Source of the DNA: Anaerolineae bacterium
GTDB taxonomy: Bacteria > Chloroflexota > Anaerolineae > B4-G1
Length of the DNA stretch: 6,078 nucleotides
Assembly (NCBI GenBank): GCA_030612185.1
Contig: JAUWOI010000286.1
Span: 1-6,078, forward strand
Direction: 5' to 3'
How positions within the stretch are numbered: the first letter of the stretch is position 1; each line of letters begins with the position of its first letter. This document shows, piece by piece, positions 1-6,078 of the stretch. The notes under the pieces are model-generated. The model made no database searches. It saw nothing but the letters and a program-made list of their open reading frames with translations, and had not been told where the DNA came from. Both the position numbers and the translations under genes were made by a program.

Positions 1-292
1 CTGTAATCCTGCGCAACGCCTCCTGGATGCGGGGAGCCTTAGTGGGAGCCAGCCCCGCCGGGCGCACCGCCTCGACGAGTTCCTCCAACGGCGCGTCGCG
101 CACTTCATCCCAGGTAGAGAACCGCTCCCGCAGCCGCTCGAAGGCCCGGTCCCGGTTCACATCGTTGGTGTTCTGGGAGAGGATGGTGGAGACGAGCGTG
201 GCGACCGGGTCGCGGGAGTGCCAGGGATGGTCGCCGTACTCGGCAAGGAGCACATTGTGTATGCGCAGAGTCTTTGCGGTTTCAGGTTTCAT
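1..292 (-). CDS. nth: Endonuclease III (HhH-GPD DNA glycosylase), N-terminal part, cut by left window edge
   Basis: The first 97 codons of a DNA base-excision repair glycosylase/AP lyase that removes oxidised pyrimidines; it acts on the nucleoid. The diagnostic stretch is at residues 33-52, containing LVSTILSQNT followed by NDVNRDRAF, which corresponds to the LSAQATD.. helix region of E. coli Nth. It is followed by the helix with AVRPAGLAPTKAPRIQ (about 74-90), typical of endonuclease III. The helix-hairpin-helix, the catalytic Lys/Asp and any 4Fe-4S cysteines would lie beyond the edge, so activity cannot be judged. I chose ATG at 290-292 because domain homology begins about ten residues later. 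No Shine-Dalgarno precedes it: the upstream bases are a heptamer repeat array, and the ATG is itself made inside that array. A longer start through the upstream 23-codon frame is out of frame in this sequence. It lies 88 bp downstream of the NTPase-TPR gene, same strand. Identity is firm; the start is less certain. Confidence 0.88.
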   Translation of the reverse strand, partial: MKPETAKTLRIHNVLLAEYGDHPWHSRDPVATLVSTILSQNTNDVNRDRAFERLRERFSTWDEVRDAPLEELVEAVRPAGLAPTKAPRIQEALRRIT

Positions 293-310
293 GGTTTCAG
301 GTTTCAGGTT
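278..310. repeat. GGTTTCA heptamer array across the nth start
   Basis: Four perfect copies of GGTTTCA on the plus strand lie at 278-284, 285-291, 293-299 and 300-306, with a partial fifth copy (GGTT) at 307-310. One extra T at 292 separates copies two and three. On the coding (minus) strand the units read TGAAACC, and the extra A turns one TGA into ATG, which is the nth start codon. The first codons of nth (K-P-E-T after Met) are therefore encoded by the repeat. Heptamers are prone to slipped-strand length change, and each unit shifts the reading frame by one. Confidence 0.9.
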
Positions 311-368
311 GGTGGTGGCGGAAGAGAACCACGGATGGAGAAATGAACGATGCGTTAGTGTCAGCCAT
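297..368 (-). CDS. Possible 23-codon leader frame upstream of nth
   Basis: An ATG at 366-368 opens a 23-codon frame beginning MADTNASFIS and ending at a TGA (297-299) formed by the first heptamer unit; that stop lies four bases before the nth ATG. It has a fair ribosome binding site: AGGGGA at 377-382 with an 8-base spacer, overlapping the TAG stop of the NTPase-TPR gene. I recognise no peptide family. It could be a coupling leader that feeds ribosomes to nth, which has no Shine-Dalgarno of its own; a former N-terminus of nth now out of frame; or chance. Deleting one heptamer would join it in frame to nth. Its short length and lack of homology keep confidence low. Confidence 0.3.
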   Translation of the reverse strand: MADTNASFISPSVVLFRHHQPET

Positions 369-376
369 CGTGTATT

Positions 377-382
377 TCCCCT
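377..382 (-). promoter_or_regulatory. Ribosome binding site (AGGGGA) of the 23-codon leader frame
   Basis: AGGGGA on the minus strand, 8 bases before the ATG at 366-368 and overlapping the stop codon (TAG, 381-383) of the gene upstream. It is the only Shine-Dalgarno-like sequence in the 88-bp gap before nth. That is why the leader frame is worth recording. Confidence 0.35.
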
Positions 383-3077
383 ATCCGCGGTCATCCTCCC
401 CCGCCAACTCCCGGAAGCGCGGATGGTCGCGGATGAAGGCAAGATCGGGATCGCGGCGGGCCAACTGGCGGTAGCCAGGTGCTTTTTCCAATGCCCTCGC
501 CAGATGCTCCAGTGCCGCCTCCACGTTCCCGGCGATGGACTCGATGCAGGCTTTGATATAGTCTCTTTCGTTCGCCATCAACTCGCGGGCGCGACGGATG
601 TGCTTCTCATATTCCTCCTCCCGCCCCAGTTCACGACAGGCCGCAGCGAACGAAGATTGGAATGTAGCATCATTCGGGTCAAGTTCGATAGCCCGCTGGT
701 AGGCGGCGATGGCCTCCTCCGGCCGGCCCAGGTCAGCGTAGACGTTGCCCAGGCCGTTGTGGGGAGCGGCGTCGGCGGGGTCCAGTTCGACGGCCCGCTG
801 GAAGGCAGCGATGGCCTCCTCCTGCCGGCCCAGGGCGCGGTAGACGTTGCCCAGGCCGTTGTGGGGATAGGCGTAGGTGGAGAACAGTTCGATGGCCCGC
901 TGGTAAGCGGCGATGGCCTCCTCGTACCGGCCCAACTCGCGGTAGGCGCGGCCCAGGTTGCTATAGAAGGTGGCATCATCGGGCTCGAGTTCAATGGCCC
1001 GCTGGTAGACGACGATGGCCTCCTCGTACCGACCTGAGCTGCGGTAGACAATGCCTAGGTTATTGTGGAAAGAAGCGACATCAGGATTGAGTTCGATAGC
1101 GCGCTGGCAGGTGGAAATGGCCTCATCAAGCCTGTCTTGCCGAAGATAGCACTTGCGCAACGTACTGTAGACCGACTGGCTCTTCAGTCCCAAGCGTATG
1201 AGGAGCTCGCCTACACAGACACCTACCTCCCAGCCGACAGCTCCAAAATCAGCTTTGTGGAACCAGCGCTGGAGAGCACTGGACAGAAAGCGATTCCTCA
1301 GAGTTGAGTCCCGCGCTTGCATCAACTGGAGCACCCATGCCTGGGTCGAAAACGCTTGTGCAGCGCCTTCTACCTGTGAATCGTAGGGCACCAGAATACT
1401 CTCCACCACGGGGATTTCTGTGTCACCGACATACTGTACGACCCGACGGAGCGATATCCGGTCCACAAGCACAATCTGCTCTAGCATCCACATACCGATC
1501 CATGCCAGCTCTAGTAGCAGCACTGGCACCATAGGAGTCAACCATAGTAGTGATGGAAAGAGATCTCTCGTCAATGACAGCCACAGCCACAATGGCCCCC
1601 AGGCCGCAGCTGACACACCTAGGGAAACGAATATCAGACTCACCCAGTGGGTAATTCGTAGCAAGCAGACCCAGGTGCAACAACGACGTGGACCTCCGAG
1701 GCCAGCTCCCAGCAGACGTCGTGTCAACCAGAGCAGCATGCCTTGAACCCGAGCTACTGCTCTCGCAAGTGCTCGACCGGTTCTGGTGGCTATTCTGCGC
1801 AGGCAGTGACGGCCGGGGAACCGCATCTGCACCCACTTCTGCGCCTCCACAGTCCAAGTGTGGGTGCGCACAATCAAATCTCCACGCAGAGATTGTGCCA
1901 AGATAGCAATCAGATCCTGTCGAGCAGGGATTCCAACCACCTGCGCCAAATCCAGTGCGCCGTACACATAGCAGAGTTGCGGTCTGTGCTGAAACAAGAC
2001 AGACCGCCGGTGTCGCCACGCACTCGCAAGGTCGGCTTGTAGACTGGCTACATCCTGGGCGGTAATCTCCCGCTTGTTCGGTTGACTGCGCCAGTCACGG
2101 AAGGCCAGGATGAGACGATAGAAGGTGCCATCATTACTGCGGGCAATAGCATCGGCAATCTCGGACGCAAGCCCAAGCGGAGGGGACATATCGCCGAGTT
2201 CGACGACGAGACGTCGGGCCTCATCCACTAAGAGATCAGCCAAATCTATCAGTTCAACCCCAGGCCACGGAGACTTAGCAGGATCGAAGTCAATTTGTTC
2301 CCAGCACTCAGGCTCTCGGCGCACGATTGCGATCAGCCGGACTTCGCTCAACTGATTGCCACAGTGCTGAACAAAGAAATCAACAACGTCAGAAAGGGCA
2401 ACACCTACGGAAGTGCGTCGCCTCCGGCAGGCCAAGGCGTGGGCATGTAGGTCATCAGCGAGAATAACGAGGTTGCGACGTGGCAGATCGTCTGGCACAA
2501 ACGTTGGCGCACGAAGTTCGGCGGTGCGCTTGAGAACAAGAACGGTTGGGGAAGTCCTCCAGTACCCGCGCAGCAACTCGATGACAGCGCGTGTCTTTCC
2601 TGTCTTGGAGCGACCTCGTAGCAGGACACGGCCCTTCTCTAGGAAAGCTCGGTCCAAATCAGGAAGGTCGCGTGGAATGTATGGCACATCGCGGTCGGGA
2701 AGCGGGACTTCGCCAGTTGGATCGGGTAGCAGGATGTTCGTCAGTTCCGTGATCGAATGTACGATGTGGAAAGGGAAGTCCGCCGTTCTCAGTTGCACCT
2801 GGTCAAGCGCCACTAGACGAGATTCTCTTCCATCACGGCCTGCGAGAGCAAATACGACAAAACCAGCAAGAATTGCTATAGCCCCAAGAATGTCACTGAA
2901 CGTCGAGAGCCAGACCGGTTCTTCCTTGAGACCCAGAACCCGTGGTGTAAGCAGAACGAGACCAAGCGCGACGAGTATGAGTGGCCACCAGCGCACAACT
3001 CGAGGCGCCGAAGTAACTGGGACAGTCACGAGTTCTCTATCAAATCTGCCTTGACTGATACGGTCTCTATCCGGCAT
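381..3077 (-). CDS. Membrane-anchored STAND-like P-loop NTPase with C-terminal TPR repeats
   Basis: 898 residues counted from ATG at 3075-3077. Seen in order: two likely membrane helices (about 30-48 and 61-79); P-loop NTPase with Walker A GRSKTGKT (155-162) and Walker B LVILADD (203-209); an alpha-helical, possibly winged-helix region (about 350-410); a strongly hydrophobic block (about 466-538) likely forming two to four membrane helices; then six 34-residue TPRs (635-838), a degenerate seventh, and a C-terminal tail with the 'RDPDLAFIRDHPRF' pattern common at the end of bacterial TPR arrays. The layout (short linker with PRDLP, P-loop, helical region, TPR sensor) matches STAND-type signalling ATPases, which usually sense a ligand through the repeats and switch an effector. 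Here the membrane segments could be anchor or effector. I see no toxin, nuclease, kinase or protease domain. The start is ATG rather than TTG at 3083, because AGGGGG sits 7 bases before ATG but only 1 before TTG. Base composition of the NTPase part is lower in GC than its neighbours. The ligand and output are unknown; a TPR scaffold without defence role is equally possible. Confidence 0.85.
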   Translation of the reverse strand: MPDRDRISQGRFDRELVTVPVTSAPRVVRWWPLILVALGLVLLTPRVLGLKEEPVWLSTFSDILGAIAILAGFVVFALAGRDGRESRLVALDQVQLRTADFPFHIVHSITELTNILLPDPTGEVPLPDRDVPYIPRDLPDLDRAFLEKGRVLLRGRSKTGKTRAVIELLRGYWRTSPTVLVLKRTAELRAPTFVPDDLPRRNLVILADDLHAHALACRRRRTSVGVALSDVVDFFVQHCGNQLSEVRLIAIVRREPECWEQIDFDPAKSPWPGVELIDLADLLVDEARRLVVELGDMSPPLGLASEIADAIARSNDGTFYRLILAFRDWRSQPNKREITAQDVASLQADLASAWRHRRSVLFQHRPQLCYVYGALDLAQVVGIPARQDLIAILAQSLRGDLIVRTHTWTVEAQKWVQMRFPGRHCLRRIATRTGRALARAVARVQGMLLWLTRRLLGAGLGGPRRCCTWVCLLRITHWVSLIFVSLGVSAAAWGPLWLWLSLTRDLFPSLLWLTPMVPVLLLELAWIGMWMLEQIVLVDRISLRRVVQYVGDTEIPVVESILVPYDSQVEGAAQAFSTQAWVLQLMQARDSTLRNRFLSSALQRWFHKADFGAVGWEVGVCVGELLIRLGLKSQSVYSTLRKCYLRQDRLDEAISTCQRAIELNPDVASFHNNLGIVYRSSGRYEEAIVVYQRAIELEPDDATFYSNLGRAYRELGRYEEAIAAYQRAIELFSTYAYPHNGLGNVYRALGRQEEAIAAFQRAVELDPADAAPHNGLGNVYADLGRPEEAIAAYQRAIELDPNDATFQSSFAAACRELGREEEYEKHIRRARELMANERDYIKACIESIAGNVEAALEHLARALEKAPGYRQLARRDPDLAFIRDHPRFRELAGEDDRG
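564..1175 (-). repeat. Six 102-bp TPR-coding units
   Basis: Six consecutive 102-bp (34-codon) units encode TPRs with the canonical pattern (G-L-G-N-V-Y, L-G-R-x-E-E-A-I, Y-Q-R-A-I-E-L-D-P). The phase is exact: the GATGGCCTCCTC landmark recurs at 102-bp steps (about 708, 810, 912 and 1014). Units at 666-767 and 768-869 match at about 84 of 102 bases by hand alignment, including a long identical run near the GLGN codons. Outer units (1074-1175 and 564-665) are more diverged, so the middle units look more recently duplicated or homogenised. Confidence 0.85.
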
Positions 3078-3084
3078 TGTCAAA

Positions 3085-3090
3085 CCCCCT
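3085..3090 (-). promoter_or_regulatory. Ribosome binding site (AGGGGG) deciding the NTPase-TPR start
   Basis: AGGGGG on the minus strand stands 7 bases before ATG (3075-3077) and only 1 base before the in-frame TTG (3081-3083). The spacing supports ATG as the start and an 898-residue product. Confidence 0.6.
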
Positions 3091-3128
3091 GTATCGCCCA
3101 GACTCTCCCGCCGTCGTCAGCCCCGTCT

Positions 3129-4010
3129 TCACGGCGATGCACCTACATCCGCCTGTAGGTGTCGCTGGAACCAACCCAACAACAGCGCGAACACCTCGTC
3201 CTTCCTATAATCCAAATGGAGCAGATGCCCGCTGCCCTCGATGATGCGCAACTCCTTCTCACACGTCAACGTCTCGTACAGTACATGCGCGCCGGCGACG
3301 GGCTCCATCTGGTCTTGAGCACCGTGGATCACGAGCGTGGGGGCCTGCACGCGCCCCAGTTCGTCCCGGATGTCCACGACGAAGCCGTTCCACACGCCGG
3401 GAAAGGGGACGTGCTCGAACCCGTCCACGAGTCGGGGCGCGGTGTGGAAATGCTCGTCCACCGCCGGGTCCTCGGCCGTGACCATCGTATTGGCGATGCT
3501 GACCAGACTGACCCGCAGGTCGCTGCCGGTGAGCGCGCGTTTGACCACCCCCGCCGCGCGCAGGGTCACGAAAATAGCGCGCTCCAGCAGCGACAGGTTG
3601 GTCTGGAAGGACGCCGCCAGCGTCACCAGCGCCCTCACCCGTGGGTCGGCCCGGGCAGCGGCGCGTAAAACCGCCGTGCCACCCGAACTGAGCCCCACCA
3701 GCCCGAAGCGTCCCCGCTCCACCTCGGGCCGCGTCTCCAGATAGGCCATCGCCCCCACCACGTCGGCGGTCCACTGCTCCTTGTCGCAACTGTAACGGTT
3801 GCCCTCGCTCGCGCCGTGCCCGCGCATGTCCAGCGCCAGCGCCGCCAGGCCGGCCTCGGCCAGCCGCCCGGCGTAGTCGAAGAAATCCTCCTTGAACTCG
3901 AATACGCCGTGAGCAAAGATGACCGCCGGAGCGGGCGTTTGCTCCGGCAAAAAGAGCGCCGCAGCCAGCCGGTCGCCCTCGGATAGAAACGATACCTCTT
4001 GCATTGCCAC
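3129..4010 (-). CDS. Alpha/beta-hydrolase (serine hydrolase, Hydrolase_4/S33-like)
   Basis: A 293-residue, probably cytosolic serine hydrolase of the alpha/beta fold; no signal peptide or membrane segment is seen. The family cleaves esters, amides or related bonds, but the substrate cannot be read from the sequence. Visible elements: the oxyanion-side FAHG motif (32-35), the LDMRGHGASEG strand-loop (60-70), the nucleophile elbow G-L-S108-S-G (106-110), the acidic member D233 in HGAQDQM, and the catalytic H262 in GSGHLLHLD. A cap insertion probably lies at about 135-210. Length is ordinary for monoacylglycerol-lipase-like and dienelactone-hydrolase-like members. Start: GTG (4008-4010) has AGGAGG at a 5-base spacing; an ATG two codons later (4002-4004) has an 11-base spacing, so GTG is slightly favoured. 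It starts 24 bp after cysS and is probably co-transcribed with it; the pairing gives no clear functional hint. Confidence 0.88.
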   Translation of the reverse strand: MAMQEVSFLSEGDRLAAALFLPEQTPAPAVIFAHGVFEFKEDFFDYAGRLAEAGLAALALDMRGHGASEGNRYSCDKEQWTADVVGAMAYLETRPEVERGRFGLVGLSSGGTAVLRAAARADPRVRALVTLAASFQTNLSLLERAIFVTLRAAGVVKRALTGSDLRVSLVSIANTMVTAEDPAVDEHFHTAPRLVDGFEHVPFPGVWNGFVVDIRDELGRVQAPTLVIHGAQDQMEPVAGAHVLYETLTCEKELRIIEGSGHLLHLDYRKDEVFALLLGWFQRHLQADVGASP

Positions 4011-4015
4011 TACCG

Positions 4016-4021
4016 CCTCCT
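4016..4021 (-). promoter_or_regulatory. Strong Shine-Dalgarno (AGGAGG) of the alpha/beta-hydrolase
   Basis: A perfect AGGAGG in the 24-bp gap after cysS. It is 5 bases from GTG (4008-4010) and 11 from ATG (4002-4004). It favours the GTG start, though both are possible. Confidence 0.7.
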
Positions 4022-4034
4022 GAATATGATTTTT

Positions 4035-5428
<1,394 letters not shown>

Positions 5429-5432
<4 letters not shown>

Positions 5433-6078
5433 TTCTTCTCCTCAAAATGCACTTTCACCTCCGCCCTCCCTGCCAACGTCAGCCCCAGGCCCACCACCCC
5501 CGAAGCAACCTGCACCAGAGCCCGCTTGACCCCATCCACCCGCGCCTCCACCGCCCGCCACCCCTCCGGCACCGTAAACAGCACCTCCCCAAACTGCACC
5601 CCCCGCTTCTCCAGCACTACAGACACAACAGCACCCCGCTCCTCACCTGCCACTTGCGAACCTGCCACTTGCAAACCTGCCACTTGCAAACTTGCCACCT
5701 GCAAACTTGCATCCTGCAAACTTGCCACTTGCAAACTTGCAACTTGCAGACTTGCCACCTCCACCGCCCCTTGGCAAACGTGGACCGTCGTCGTCAGCAG
5801 GTCGGGCCGGTCGGACACAGGCTGGAACAGCAGCACCGCCGGCTCGTGCGGCTGGGGGCGGCGGATGGTGACGGTCTCGTCGGCCACCCCCAGGTAACGG
5901 CGGCGCCAGTAGCGGTAGACGTGATAGCGGCCCGGTGGCAGGCCCAGGCTTCGCCGTGAGGGCTCAGCCGAACGGTCGGCCAGGCGGATGGTGGTCTCGG
6001 TCGTGTGGTCGTCCCAGTTGGTCCCGCCCACCCCCCCCCAGCGCCCCCCGGCGCGGCCGCTGGGGCGGCCGAGCGGGC
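5429..6078 (-). CDS. Alpha-galactosidase-like (GH36/melibiase-type) glycoside hydrolase, C-terminal part only
   Basis: The reading frame is open to the right window edge, so the start and catalytic domain are outside; a GTG at 6029-6031 is an internal codon, not a credible start. Residues after it show the pattern I associate with the C-terminal beta-sandwich domain of GH36/melibiase-like enzymes: T-N-W-D-D-H-T, then [19 protein letters not shown], then [21 protein letters not shown] second beta-rich stretch ([11 protein letters not shown] ... [11 protein letters not shown]) closes the protein. Such enzymes hydrolyse alpha-galactosides, but no catalytic residue is in view, so the activity is inferred from the C-terminus alone. 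Between the two beta stretches lies a run of about eight VASLQ-like pentapeptides encoded by a 15-bp minisatellite, which I do not expect in this domain. The gene overlaps cysS by four bases. A run of nine C (6031-6039) on the plus strand is a possible sequencing or slippage frameshift point; the residues upstream of it are Gly/Arg-rich and less convincing. Confidence 0.65.
5438..5443 (-). promoter_or_regulatory. Shine-Dalgarno (GAGGAG) of cysS inside the preceding gene
   Basis: GAGGAG lies 5 bases before the cysS ATG and at the same time encodes the Glu-Glu near the end of the glycoside hydrolase (final residues F-E-E-K-K, then TGA). Together with the ATGA overlap at 5429-5432 it indicates translational coupling. 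Confidence 0.8.
5646..5760. repeat. 15-bp in-frame minisatellite inside the glycoside hydrolase gene
   Basis: Seven consecutive 15-bp units (5646-5660, 5661-5675, 5676-5690, 5691-5705, 5706-5720, 5721-5735, 5736-5750) of consensus CYTGCCACTTGCAAA, plus a 10-base partial at 5751-5760. Units two and three are identical; the others differ by one to three bases. Each unit splits into a 7-mer CTTGCCA and an 8-mer CTTGCAAA, so it is a heptamer-type repeat with one added base. At 15 bp it keeps the frame and encodes five residues, V-A-S-L-Q with variants ([15 protein letters not shown]). Confidence 0.92.

Noticed and set aside
335..370. Possible rho-independent terminator between the NTPase-TPR gene and nth
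   Set aside because: Only a 5-bp stem (CGATG/CATCG) with a 13-base loop and no proper T run follows; too weak.
27..1037. Long plus-strand open frame of 336 codons with repeated DGPLVGGDGLL-like segments
   Set aside because: It is the antisense of the TPR-coding units and the nth start; its repeats simply mirror the 102-bp units. The minus-strand frames show clear family signatures.
1423..2019. Minus-strand 198-codon frame inside the NTPase-TPR gene
   Set aside because: Different phase within one uninterrupted 898-codon frame; no recognisable motif.
5646..5760. CRISPR array
   Set aside because: Units are 15 bp and directly contiguous, with no spacers; the array is a coding minisatellite.
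6054..6071. 7-bp perfect inverted repeat (CGGCCGC / GCGGCCG) with 4-base loop
   Set aside because: Lies within coding sequence of extreme GC, has no T run, and is expected by chance in such composition.

Overview
This window is a compact, GC-rich bacterial block in which every gene I can support is read on the minus strand. In transcription order (right to left) they are: the C-terminal part of an alpha-galactosidase-like glycoside hydrolase, running off the right edge; cysS (cysteinyl-tRNA synthetase); an alpha/beta-hydrolase; a large membrane-anchored P-loop NTPase with TPR repeats; and the N-terminal third of an endonuclease III (nth), running off the left edge. No tRNA, rRNA, CRISPR array or insertion sequence was seen. 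There is no gene-free stretch longer than 300 bases. The style of the proteins (the Nth and CysRS sequences, the TPR C-terminus, and short heptamer-based minisatellites) reminds me of Chloroflexota (Anaerolineae and relatives). That is recall-based inference, not a measured assignment.

Region by region: at 5429-6078 the glycoside hydrolase C-terminal beta-sandwich is interrupted by an in-frame 15-bp minisatellite (8 units of roughly V-A-S-L-Q). Its stop overlaps the cysS start in an ATGA (5429-5432), and the cysS Shine-Dalgarno lies inside its last codons. cysS (4035-5432) has all expected catalytic and zinc-binding residues. A 24-bp gap leads to the alpha/beta-hydrolase (3129-4010), with an intact Ser-Asp-His triad. 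A 51-bp gap leads to the NTPase-TPR gene (381-3077), which resembles STAND-type signalling ATPases: two N-terminal membrane helices, a Walker A/B NTPase, a central membrane block and six to seven C-terminal TPRs. Its NTPase and membrane part is visibly less GC-rich than its neighbours. The last gap (293-380) holds a 23-codon reading frame with its own ribosome binding site and a GGTTTCA heptamer array.

The spacing suggests one transcription unit, or at least the pairs hydrolase-cysS and cysS-alpha/beta-hydrolase co-transcribed. No metabolic logic links the genes: it looks like a housekeeping string (cysS, nth) with accessory genes between. The most distinctive local feature is that the nth start codon is created by a single extra base inside the heptamer array. 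By direct reading, loss of one heptamer would join the upstream 23-codon frame to nth, which is a plausible slipped-strand switch. The NTPase-TPR protein is the best candidate for an accessory (possibly defence or signalling) function, but nothing adjacent confirms it.
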